Assembly: GCA_038502055.1 (NCBI GenBank)
Contig: JAXRKN010000014.1
Coordinates: 62,001-126,000 of the forward strand
DNA from: Tanytarsus gracilentus
Lineage: Eukaryota; Arthropoda; Insecta; Diptera; Chironomidae
DNA length: 64,000 nt
Reading direction: 5' to 3'
Part shown: piece after piece, positions 34,401 to 44,266 of the stretch
Layout: each line of letters begins with the position of its first letter
Position numbering within the stretch: position 1 is the stretch's first letter
Notes under the pieces: model-generated
What the model was told of the DNA's origin: nothing
The model's input: the letters and a program-made list of their open reading frames with translations, nothing else
The model's database searches: none
Translations under genes and position numbers: made by a program

Positions 34401-35533
34401 AAAAAAGTTTTTCATATAAAAAAGTTCAAAAAATAAAATTTTCATAGAGGTAAGAAAGTCAAAAAAATAAAATTGATAAAAAATGATAAAAACTCAACAC
34501 GTAAATGGAAAATTCAAATGAAAATGAAGAAAATAAATAAAAAGGAAATTTAAAATACCATTTACGTGCCTGAAAAAAAAAGTTTTTCATATAAAAAAGT
34601 TCAAAAAATAAAATTTTCATATAGGTAAGAAAGTCAAAAAAATAAAATTGATAAAAAATGATAAAAACTCAACACGTAAATGGAAAATTCAAATGAAAAT
34701 GAAGAAAATAAATAAAAAGGAAATTTAAAATACCATTTACGTGCCTGAAAAAAAAAGTTTTTCATATAAAAAAGTTCAAAAAATAAAATTTTCATAGAGG
34801 TAAGAAAGTCAAAAAAATAAAATTGATAAAAAATGATAAAAACTCAACACGTAAATGGAAAATTCAAATGAAAATGAAGAAAATAAGTGAAAAGGAATAT
34901 TAAAATACCATTTACGTGCCTGAAAAAAAAAGTTTTTCATATAAAAAAGCTGAAAATTTTTTTTTAGAATTTGTCTCCGTAAAATTTATAATTTTTTATT
35001 ATTTTTTTTTAGATTTATTTTCCAAGGTTCCGGATGAGACGGCACGACAAGCAAGGAATTTCATTAAAAAGAAATTCAAGGTTGAAGATCAGCCAAGCAC
35101 CATTCACTTCAGCGTAAGAGGTTATTCGACGGTTTGGTACACAGTTCAAAATGAGCCTAATACTTACCTCGTTCGTGATTTATCGGCTATGGATCTTCAG
35201 CCTTGTCCACTTTGTCTCCAAGATCGTCATGCTTTTTTAAACCATGCTTTTGCTGGAAGATGTTGGACTTCAGGAACCTGTTGGGAAAATCATCTCTACT
35301 GCCACATACCAGGCTGTGATTTCATCATCGTAAATCCTTATCGAGCGAAAATTCATGCGAGAACTCACAATATCCCGGTTGATGTGTTTTTCAATGACAT
35401 GTTAAGAACTTTCTTCTTCAATTTCACTGGTCCGCTCATTGATTTTAGAACTTCCAGAATTAATTTTCCAAAGTCAGTAAAAATTCAGTCTGGAAGTAAG
35501 CGTACGCGGATGGAATTTAAAACGATTGACTAG
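31492..35533 (+). CDS. gene A of the insertion: zinc-finger protein, unknown family
   Basis: Three exons (31492-31729, 31787-32449, 35013-35533) join in phase for 473 residues. Donors and acceptors are strong (acaa|gtgagt, gtcg|gtaagtatt, tttttttag|att). The start is MGRKKDANSLFTTQIQAYLA. The middle has CVDVNCQHQQRC and a CxxC-type knuckle (CTLCNKVF, IFCGAC), then an acidic region (NEPESSDENEEDSIEEND). The C-terminal exon has paired Cys/His (CPLCLQDRHAF, YCHIPGCDFIIV, HARTHNIP), a C2H2-like zinc module. I do not recognise the family. The last intron, about 2.5 kb, hosts gene B and the tandem array. Being wholly inside the insertion, it is a candidate element-encoded protein. Confidence 0.65.
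32755..34120 (+). CDS. gene B of the insertion, member of a repeated unknown family
   Basis: Two segments, 32755-33294 and 33355-34120, join in phase through gag|gtattt and ctaag|tta for about 434 codons. The first segment has no ATG at its 5' end, so an upstream exon is missing from this model. The first in-frame ATG is at 32839. The protein is helical-looking and has no Cys cluster. From about residue 130 onward it aligns with the frame at 60509-61552: YFETIWNIVNATPSNHAQY against TFSTIIHLMIGTPSVHQLY, then RMSQENV against RMSDGNV, then IRRIIEVFGITQVPF against FEALVEFFVTHRIPI, with almost no gaps. I do not recognise the family. Transposon-encoded and virus-derived origins are both open. Confidence 0.55.
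34121..34955 (+). repeat. 175-bp tandem array, about 4.7 units
   Basis: The unit recurs exactly every 175 bases (gtaaatg at 34151, 34326, 34501, 34676, 34851). Copies are almost identical. Each unit contains cacgtaaatgg and, about 75 bases on, ccatttacgtgcc, which can pair as hairpin arms. The array begins just after the stop codon of gene B and ends just before the last exon of gene A, so it lies inside gene A's intron. Confidence 0.95.
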
Positions 35534-36769
35534 TGAATTAATTTAGAGTGATATCAGTGAAGAAGAAATTCCAAAAGATATTATGAGTATGGAAGAGCAG
35601 GATGAAATATAAAAGAAAAAAAGTTAAACTAAATGTGTATGAATGTGTTTTAATAAATTATTTAATTAATACGCTTTTTACTAGAATATATTATTATTAT
35701 TGAAAGATGTCACAATTCCTTGATAGCCATTGCTGAACAAAAAAAGAGCAAAAATTAAATTTTGGACAAGAAATTTCATCACCAGTCGATATCTGAAAAT
35801 GATAAAAAAAAATTCATCAAAAGTTTCAAATTTAAAGTCAAAATTTACGATCGAATTTCGGTAGATTGTCCGACAAAAAAGGTAAAAACTCCAAAAATGA
35901 AATTCCAATGTGAGTTTGGACCTTCCGAGAGTCTCCACACGACAGCTGATAGTGCGATTGTAATTGCCAGCCACATCCAGCATGACTTGTCGAGTGGTAA
36001 AAATAAAATCAACTCGTAAATTGAATATTTCGATGGCATCGGAACCGTAAAGCAATAATTGTCGAAAGTGTAAGTAATTAGGCTATGACCAGGCTGCCAC
36101 CACGACAATGAGAGATCTAAATCTAAGCGATCATTTTTCTCAGCCTCCAAGCGCTCGTCAAACGTCTGATCTCTAAATTCATATCTTGTTGTGCAGTTTT
36201 TACAAAGTTCAATGTAATTTACGCTCGCGTTCAACTTTTGAGCGAGAATATCCACAAAAAATGTCCATCTATTTATTAATTCGCCTTTATCGTTTAGGTA
36301 ATTGTCTGTTGTAAAATTTCTGAACGATACAAACAGTGGAAATCCATTTAAATTAATTTTTCCATTAAATAAAATTGTTGAGAGATTTTTTTGATTTGAA
36401 TCTTTAAAAGTAAAATGAGTTATATCAAGTTTGCGTTTTGATAGAATCATCCGAGTGGGAATTTGCACATTAATTTCATGATTTTTGACATAAATTACCG
36501 CAACATTTGCAACCTTTTTGAAAAAAAAAATGATTAGAAATTTGTAATTTATTTAATTAAATTAACCTTATAACTTTTGAAGATTACAAACAAATTTTTA
36601 ATATTTTCATCAGTGCTGGCTACGATAATAAATTTAGACAAATAGTGCACAACAGGGCTCACTAAATCACTCAATGTCACTCCAGTAACTGGAACGTTCT
36701 AAAAAAATCATTTGATTTTAAATTTAATTAAAGGTTATAGGTCGTCCATTCGGCAGAAAATTCCTGAAA

Positions 36770-36925
36770 TTTCACATGAAATTTTCCATGGAAAAAATAT
36801 TTTCTATGAAAAATTCCACAAAAAATTCTATGAAAAATTCCATGAAAAAATCTATGAAAAATTCCACAAAAAATTCTATGAAAAATTCTGTCAAGTTGAA
36901 TTTGGATTTTTCTATAGAATTTTTC
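36770..36925. repeat. short minisatellite in an IR intron
   Basis: Imperfect repeats of about 24 bases built from attccacaaaaaattctatg and aaaaattccatg fill most of intron 1 of the split IR gene. Both strands stay open across it, giving spurious Phe/Lys-rich frames. Confidence 0.85.
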
Positions 36926-37604
36926 AAGGAATTTTCTGCCCTAATTAAAAAATTTCTCACCCATTTTATTTCATCAGCAACGTAAATTATCAGCGAATGT
37001 TTCGTTAACGAAATCGATGATTTTTTGAAAAAATTATCATGTGGATTGAAAATAATTTTAGCGACGTCACTCGGCAAACATTTGAGAATTTCTCGACTGA
37101 AGCTTTGAGGAAAATTATTTTCAAGTTCAATCATTGCGATTGTTCGCATCTCGGGATGATTTTCAAGCTCATCACGAGCAAATTCACAAGTGAAATCTCG
37201 AAGGCGAGAAAAATTTTGTGATGAAAATTTAAAAATTAAAACAGAAAGGAAAATTTTAAGCAACATTTTCTTAAATCGTTGTGGTTAAGTTGAAGAAGTT
37301 CACTCGAATGACTCAAAGTAAAATTATTTTTAGCTATTTTCAAATATGTTTAACGATAATTAAGACGGATGGCTTGAAAGGCGTTGACCCGAAACCATAA
37401 AACCCAGGGATGAAAACTCCAAATTTTGAAGCCTGATAAAATTGGTGTTCTCATCCCTGGCATTAGACACGAATATTTGAAGAGTGTCAGCTGAGAAAAT
37501 TAATTCATCATATTTTCAAAGTTTAAAGTTCAAAAAGTTTTTATTTGAATTTCAAACGCAATTAATTAATTACCCAATTATAATTTCAAGCCTGTCTCAA
37601 TTAG

Positions 37605-40600
37605 TTAAAAATTTTGCATTCGATTCGCTCGCTGTCTCTGCTGTTTCTTTCGATTTCTCTCCCTATTCAGCGTCTGCTTCTCCTCATCTTCTTGTGCCTT
37701 TTTCTTCGCAAACATTTCCATTAGCATTTTCATTTCAGCCGGCGACGCTTCAGTCTTTCCCATTTCAGCGAGAGATTTTTTAATTTTTTCCAAATTTTCT
37801 TGCTGGTCAAGTAGTTTTGTGACGTCATAAAGAGACTTTTGAACCGCTTGAAGTTTGTGCATTGGAATTAAATTTGCAGCTTGCAGTCCAAGCAATTTTT
37901 CTTTTGACATTTCAATGAGATTAAAATTTTCGCCATTAAACAAAAGTTCTTCACTCGAGTTTGGATTTTCACGTTCGCCCGAAAGAGCTTTTGAGAGAAG
38001 ATCGAGAATTTTCGGCGCGAGCAAGCCAAGTTCAGCCTCGAGCGTGGATAAAATTCGAAGCGTCGCAATGAGCGTCACTTGAGGTTCGAAAGCAGTTTGC
38101 ACAAGCGGATTTGCGTCCTTAAAAGTTGTCTTGAACTTTTCCATAATTTTCTCCTGTTCAGGCGAAAGAATTTCTTTTTGAATTTGTCTGACGGGATGAG
38201 AATCTTCGTTCGACCACTCATTATTATATCTTCCCTTTCGATCGCTGAAGACATTCGGTTGATTATTAATTTTCGATGGACCAGCGACGTCAAATCTCGC
38301 CTTTTTAACATCCGTGTTGTATTTTTTAAAGTCAACATCTCGAATGTCTTCCTTCGTCAGCTCCAATTCATTTTGAATTTGCTCAATATTCGATTCGAGC
38401 TCTTCGTTGTGGAGTTCTTGAATGCGGCGAGTGAAAAAGTCATACCATTCGGTGAGAACGTCAGACTCTTTAATTGTATCGCCATGTTCCTCACACTTGC
38501 GATTCCAAAATTCCTGCCATTCACGGTTGTAGAGTGGATGAGATCCGGGATCTTTTTTGTGCTGTGTCAACTTTTTATTTAACTCCTCAACCAACTTTCC
38601 AACTCTTCCCTTAAAGTTTCCAACTCTATCTGAAGTTTCAGCCTTTCTCTTCTTCTTTAACGGCTCGGGAATCACCGAAACAGATTCGAGATTTTCAAAG
38701 TCGATATTTGCTACCAAAACCTTCTCGGAATTCTCGACGTCTTCTTCACTGAAGTGATTTCGCTTTTGAACTTCAGCACTGAGAACTTCTTTGACATTGC
38801 TGAATTCACTTCCTTCGTAGATGAACGCTTGACCGCGACCAAAGCGATTTTCAATTTCCGAACAGACTTTGATGAGAACAGCTTGCCGATAGTCCATGTC
38901 AACGCTGAAACGTGGAACGGTGACGAGGAATTTGTTGAGAGTGTTGAAATGCTTGTCCTAAAATGAAAGAAATAATTAATGAAATTACATTGATAAATTT
39001 ATCTGTAAATTATCGAATAGCACTCTGGGTTTTAAGCCAGGACGGACGCAATCCTCTTTCATTTAAAAATAAAGAAGTAATCATGCAACTCTGTCATTGT
39101 CATCGGTTACACCACTACTCAAGAAATGCGAGCCAATGACCACAGAAATTACATTGATAAATTTATCGTATTTAAATTTCGTCACATATTCAACTCACAA
39201 TGTAATTCGTTCTATGCGTCTGTGATAGAAAATGATTGATCATTGTTCTCGGGTCGCATCTTTTATCGCATAGAACGCAACTGTAAGAAGGCTCTCGAAG
39301 ATTTGAGTCGAGAATTTCTATACAATAGGTGAGTCCGACCAACGGTTTATTAATCTCCGAGATGATTTTATTGAACTCAGACGAGTGTTCGTAAAACTTT
39401 GAGGGGAGAAGAGCTAAAAGTAATAAAAAATTAAAAGAAAATTACAAATAAATTTTAAAACGCTTTTACTCACACTTAAACTGGCTCTGTCTTTCTTCCT
39501 TTGTTCTTCCAGTCAACGAATCCTCCAGCAGTTGCACTTGATGTTTGTGTCGTTTTCCCTCTCTATGTGTTTCGAGATTAAGTTCCGGTAAGCTCGACAC
39601 TTTACACAACCTGCACGTATAGGTCTTTAATCCCGATTCTGTTGTCGATTGAAGAGTAAAAATATCGTCGAATGCAATGTCGAGCTTTGGCGCTATGACA
39701 GGTGGTTTTTGTGTGATATTTTTAGCGTTACTTCGGTTGTCTTGATGTGAACGAATGAAAGACGATGGTGGTGTCTTGTTGAATGGTGGCTGATGACTGG
39801 ATGCTTGATTGAATCTCCACTGAGCCTGCTGATTTCGATTGGGTGGCTGATTTTTGTTCGGACCCGCTTGATTTCTATTGGCTGGTTTGCCCTGATTTGG
39901 ATTTACGTACTTGCTCAAACCACCATCTCCGCCTTTATTGCTTCCCAACGGATTTTTCTTAAACTTTTCATTTCTTCTCATCATACCTTGTGGCGGTTCG
40001 TTTGTTGGCATTCGACTCGCCATTTCATTATTTCCAAATGCCAAAAATCGCGCACGCTGAAATTCGCTCTCGTTCATTTGAGATTTTGCTTGATAATACG
40101 GAAGATTTTGGACGTTTTGCGAAGGTCTCGATAAGCGAGGAAAATTGTGTTTCGGCTGTTGAAATGACGGTTGATTATTGAAGGATGTTCCCAGGAATTT
40201 TGTCGAATTTTCAAACAGTTTGTTTGCATTATCAAAGAGCGACCTTTCTGGTTGATTTAAATTACCAAATCGTGCATTAAATTGCGAGCTGCTGAATGAC
40301 GAATTTGAATCTCCAAACGATGGATTTAAACTTCCAAACTGATTCGAGTCCTCAAAGCGTGAACTTGACTCGCCAAATGACGGATTTGAGTGTCGGAAGC
40401 TTGAGTTTGAGTTTTCGTATTCAACGATGGAACTTCCGTAAGGTGGCTTTGGGGGTGCATAGGATGTATTTGGCCTTTCAAAGTCTGATGCATCCCAAAG
40501 TTTTGATTGTCCCAGTGACTGAGGGATTGGTCGATTCGGATTAAAGTTGGGAAACGATGGATTATCATCGCTAAAGCGAGAGCGTTTCTAAAAGTAATAA

Positions 40601-40965
40601 GAAATTTTTGTTACTAAGTTTGAGCATGAAATTTTTGTGGGTATTAAGTTAACTTTAAGTGTTTTTTTTGATCAATTGACCTTTTTCTGGATCTTTAAAA
40701 ATCTTAACTGGATCTTTGATTGTTTACTTTTTTTAAATAAAACTATTTACTACTTTTAACTGACTGGATCTCACTTAAGTCACTACTAATTAGATAATAA
40801 TCATTAACTGAGTCTTTAAAACACAAAACAACCATGGAATTTTAACTTTTAACATTTTTTGTTGTTGTAAAAAAGTAAGATTCATGAAAATACCCAAAAA
40901 ACATCCTAAATTTACAATTTATCTGTGAAACTTTAACTTACCTGCATTCTATCTTGGTTGAACAT
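37605..40965 (-). CDS. nuclear-type protein with two U1-like C2H2 zinc fingers
   Basis: Four exons (40942-40965, 39474-40587, 39199-39413, 37605-38957) join in phase for 901 residues. The N-terminal third is rich in Ser, Asn, Phe and Gln, with repeated NPSFGESNSxF-like units, then an Asn/Gln/Gly-rich stretch. Zinc finger 1 (CRLCKVSSLPELNLETHREG, KRHKHQ) ends exon 2. Zinc finger 2 (CVLCDKRCDPRTMINHFLSQ, THRTNYI) is in exon 3. Both have the long Cys-His spacing of RNA- or dsRNA-binding U1-like fingers. The rest is helical, with HPLYNREWQEFWNRKCEEHG, a conserved-looking helical region near 620-780 and a charged C-terminus. A nuclear RNA-processing role is plausible but not shown. No symbol assigned. 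Confidence 0.82.
38981..39167. mobile_element. 141-bp retroinsert flanked by 23-bp direct repeats
   Basis: The 23 bases starting gaaattacattgataaatt occur identically at 38981-39003 and 39145-39167 inside an intron of the zinc-finger gene. Between them are 141 bases that are GC-richer than the intron (aagccaggacggacgcaatc, gtcatcggttacaccac). Long exact target duplications are typical of LINE-mediated retroposition, so this looks like a SINE or short truncated element. No tRNA promoter boxes could be confirmed by eye. Confidence 0.72.
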
Positions 40966-41217
40966 CTTTACTAGCTCTATTTAACTTTTTAAAAGTTGGT
41001 GAAATCAATTTAATTCAAGTTTTTAATTTCACAAACTTTTTTTTTATTTCTTGCGGTGTCAAAAAAACATCAAATTCTTGCTGGGATTTTATGTAACGTA
41101 TTTTTAAAATTCAAAATTCACCAGAGTAAAACCGTTTGGACAAAATTTCAGGACATTTAGACTTAATCAAGCTAATTTTTTATTAAAATCATCGAAAGAG
41201 AGCAAAATTCTTTAAAA

Positions 41218-42062
41218 ATGAACGGCGGAATCGACACGAGCGATGAAAATGAAAAGATGGAAAATGAAGTCTGCTGTCTAATTGACGACGGGGTGAAATG
41301 CAGTCGAATTGCAGGCAATGCTAGTTTCTCGAAACGAATTCAGAAAGGAATTTCGCAGGTATGTTTTCTTAATTTTTAATTTTAGATGTTAAAATGAACT
41401 GTTTAGTTCCTAATTAAGCAAACTAATTAACGACGTACACGACTTTTAATGTTAAAAATTAACTTTGTTATTGTTTGTTCGCACTCTTTAATTTTTGATC
41501 AATTAATGCACTTTCTTTATGTATGTTTTGATAATTAACATTCTTAATAGATTAATTGAACATTGGTTTCACTAATTAAGCAATCAAATTAATAACATAC
41601 GATTTTAATTGATAGTAAATTTAATTTGAATATTTTATCATTAATTTTGAGTGTCCAGACATAAATTAATTCGGTTATTGAATTTCGCAGCGTAAAATGA
41701 AACTTTCACTCGACTCCTTCGCGAGATCACAATTTATTTGCGACTATCACAAGTCGAAGATACAAAGCGCTCGATCGAAACGCCATCAGCGGACGACAGT
41801 GAGTCGCGAGTCGGACGACTCTGGCAGCGACTCGGAAAGCCCGGAAGTCGATTTTTATTCACTCCAAGTGCAAACTCTAAGGCGCTACAAGAAATTCTAT
41901 AAGGTCAGCACTCGACCGGGACTGAACAAGGCACAACTAGCGGACATCATATCCAAACATTTTATGACGATTCCGGTTAAGGAGAAGGAAGTGCTTGCAT
42001 ATTTTATTTATAGTGTTAAGCACACGAGTGGAGTGCAGAATAATGTTAAGGGATTGGACTAA
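41218..42062 (+). CDS. Sap30: SAP30/SAP30L, Sin3-histone deacetylase subunit
   Basis: SAP30 bridges the Sin3 scaffold and histone deacetylases in the nuclear co-repressor complex and binds DNA and phosphoinositides. Exons 41218-41358 and 41691-42062 join in phase 0 for 170 residues, close to vertebrate SAP30L. The atypical zinc module is present (CCLIDDGVKCSRIAGNASFS, then FICDYHKSK). The Sin3-interacting C-terminal helices are clear (VDFYSLQVQTLRRYKKFYKV, RPGLNKAQLADIISKHF, IPVKEKEVLAYFIYSVK). It starts head-to-head with the zinc-finger gene, about 250 bases apart, so the two may share a bidirectional promoter. Confidence 0.96.
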
Positions 42063-42537
42063 GTGTGTGGAATAATTTAGATTAGAGAAGCGTGTGAGGG
42101 ATGGTGAAGTGAGGATGTAAAAGCTGGACTGAGGATTTTTTATTAAAGACTTGTGGTATTTAGGGCTTTATTAATTAACCATTTTTATAACTTCGTGTCT
42201 TTTAGTTATTTTCTCGTTAACATATATGTCTCAGTGCGCTTGTGCTCTTTGAACGTTAATTACCAATCTCTGTAGATTTCAAAACCTAACAAAATGCTCT
42301 AATTCGTTAGACCATTAAAAAATCTAATTAATCCTCTAAAGCTACATCAAAAAAGCACACTTAAATTTACGACTGACTACCTTGAGACTAATTTTAAATT
42401 TTAAATCCAAAATGTGGATACTAAAATCCTTCAACTCATCGTCACCATCTCCACACCTTATTTATAGCCGTCTATAATTCTAAAATAAATTCTAAGATTT
42501 AAATGTGAAAATTTTTATTTAAAAATTGCAATAAAAT

Positions 42538-43664
42538 TTAACCCCTTTGAATGCAAGCTGGATTGTTGTTGTCGCACAATTGACAAATTACGTCAATTAA
42601 CTTCGGAACGCCTTGCCGGCCCATCGAAGAGTATTCAGTTATTTGTCCATTAAACGCGACACTCGGTACCCAATTTGTGGCGGCAATAACTGGATTTGTG
42701 ATACTCTCATAGTAGAGCTGTTGCTGGGTTGCCTCTTGACTCGCGACACACTGAAGAATTTCATTATAAGACACGCCGAAATTTTCAACACAAATTCTGT
42801 GGTCTCGGTAAGTGTTTGACTCGGTGAATTGCATCTGGCAAGTGACGTAAGCGAGTTGCATTTCTTGATCGGGAAAGCGACGCAGCATACACGCTTGCAC
42901 TTTATTACCGAAGCATTCCTGGCGAAGGTCATTGAGTGTAAAAAGTGAGAGTGAAAAAATTAAATTGCAGACTTACGTCGGGTCCATGTTGGCACTCGAA
43001 AGCAATCGCACCGTCGGCGGTTTGGTAGGACTAAAAAATATTAATTTTTAAAATGCTTAAAAATATTTATTTTAATCACTTACACTCGATTTTCCATGTG
43101 GTACGAAAGTAATTTCTAACTGGCGATTAAAACTCTCGTAAAGCGGCTGTAATTGAAGGCTAATAAAACGGACAGAATCGGGACAGAGCGACTCGTAGAA
43201 AATATCCAATTTGATCTGCGCGAGGAGATAAAAAAGTTCGTTAAATTTGGATTGAAAAATTAATTAAGCGGTGTTTAAAAATTTGAGAATTAAAAAGGGG
43301 AAAAGTGAAGGGTTTAATTCGGTCGAAAGTAAAATTTTGAAAAATATTTAAATCTTTTTAAATTTAATTAAAATTTATTTAGAAAATTTATTTAAAAATT
43401 GTTTTAAAATTTAATTAAAACAATTTAAGATTTTTAAAACTTCAAAACTATTTAAATTTTTTTATTCATTTTTTCAATCGACCTTCAACTTAATTAAACA
43501 CCGTAAAGCTTTTTCGTCTCGTCATCTCAACTCTGGTCAATTTATTATCACTTAATTCCCTCTAAAACTTATCACAATAATATCGCAGCACTTCAACTTA
43601 CTTTCGAGACACATGATAAGCTTAGATGCGCGGCGAGACACACAAAAATGAGCAAGAGCTTCAT
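42538..43664 (-). CDS. GILT-like lysosomal thiol reductase
   Basis: GILT proteins reduce protein disulfides in lysosomes or extracellularly. Insect members are linked to immunity. Four exons (43602-43664, 43084-43215, 42977-43030, 42538-42918) join in phase 0 for 209 residues. The signal peptide is MKLLLIFVCLAAHLSLSC. The active-site segment is IFYESLCPDSVRFIS, giving C32-P-D-S35, so the second active-site Cys is Ser, as in many insect paralogues. The family signature CQHGPDECFGNKVQACML is complete, and the C-terminal cysteines (ICQLCDNNNPAC) are present. The CxxS centre suggests altered or isomerase-like chemistry. Otherwise intact. Confidence 0.94.
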
Positions 43665-44266
43665 GATCGAATGAAAATTTCGGTCTTAATTCACAAAGAG
43701 CTCAAGTACGACTGCTTTGGTTTTTTTTTGCTACCTTTCAGGTGTGCGGAGAGTAAATAAAGTTTTTTTTTCGATTGGGATTAAAAGAGTGAGAGATTTT
43801 TTACACACAATGATTTTTTTTCGTGAATGAAGCGAGAGAAAAAACTGAATGAGCGATTTTGAGATCGATTAAATTTGAGAGTGGTTACGGTGGTGCACAA
43901 TCGAAAATGAGATGATTTTTAATTAAAAAAGTAATTGAAATAAAACTTTACAAAATATGCAGTGATTTTTAAAAAAAATTGCAAAGATTTAGAAAAATAT
44001 TTTTTTTAACACTTTATGGACTTTTAAGTTAAAGTTTTAATTTTAAGATTTAAAAAAAATATTTTCAGTGAATTTTAAAGTTTCAATAAAATAAAAACAA
44101 AAATAAAGTTGTTAAATTTTTTTTATTTTTCTTGATTTTATTTAGTTAAGAAATTTTAATTTTTGTTCCATTTTTAATTAAATTTTGCTTGAATTTTTAA
44201 TCAATTTTATCGTCAAGTATTTTGTGAGTTAATTAAAAAAATCGTTTGTTTGAATTTTTTAACTTT
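43665..44266. other. intergenic region
   Basis: Promoter side of the GILT gene and 3' side of the protease-LRR gene. A/T-rich, with no coding or repeat structure that I can name. Confidence 0.45.

Larger units (their letters stand above)
30761..35700. mobile_element. 4.94-kb insertion with 6-bp target-site duplication
   Basis: TGAAAG occurs at 30755-30760 and at 35701-35706. The IR reading frame is continuous only if one copy and the 4940 bases between are removed. This defines the insert edges independently of any database. The ends read tttagtaacgaaatcc (left) and tagaatatattattattat (right). I see no convincing long terminal inverted repeat, only a weak tagtaa/ttacta similarity near the ends. 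The cargo is an aminopeptidase fragment, a spliced gene A, a nested gene B and a 175-bp tandem array. No recognisable transposase, integrase or reverse transcriptase. A 6-bp duplication fits several DNA transposon superfamilies (Polinton, Dada, IS3EU) and some LTR elements. Confidence 0.72.
30084..37266 (-). pseudogene. divergent ionotropic receptor split by a 4.94-kb insertion
   Basis: The 5' part has four in-phase exons: 36961-37266, 36567-36698, 35849-36513 and 35681-35792. They encode a signal peptide, the N-terminal domain (ARDELENHPEMRTIAMIEL), the S1 lobe, helix 1 (MWLAITIALSAVVWRL), the pore (FIFGVFTFFVGQSTEIR) and helix 2 (FLVQNLIFALFLFSNGYQG). The frame then runs out of the gene at IVTSF into the insert and stops. 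The 3' part (30084-30755) begins exactly at the next residue, MLAPVKQVYFKTINELL, and supplies the S2 lobe, the last helix and a Lys/Arg-rich tail. Together the two parts equal a normal IR of about 620 residues. The shared TGAAAG at both break points is the target duplication. Not functional unless the insert is spliced out. Upstream product would be a 404-residue truncated receptor. Confidence 0.88.

Noticed and set aside
30761..35700. Calling the insertion a Polinton/Maverick because of the 6-bp target duplication
   Set aside because: No protein-primed polymerase, integrase, capsid or ATPase gene and no long terminal inverted repeats seen. The duplication length alone is not diagnostic.
36712..36985. 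Plus-strand frames rich in FHEKFYEKF / KNSMKNSMKK
   Set aside because: Minisatellite translation inside an IR intron.
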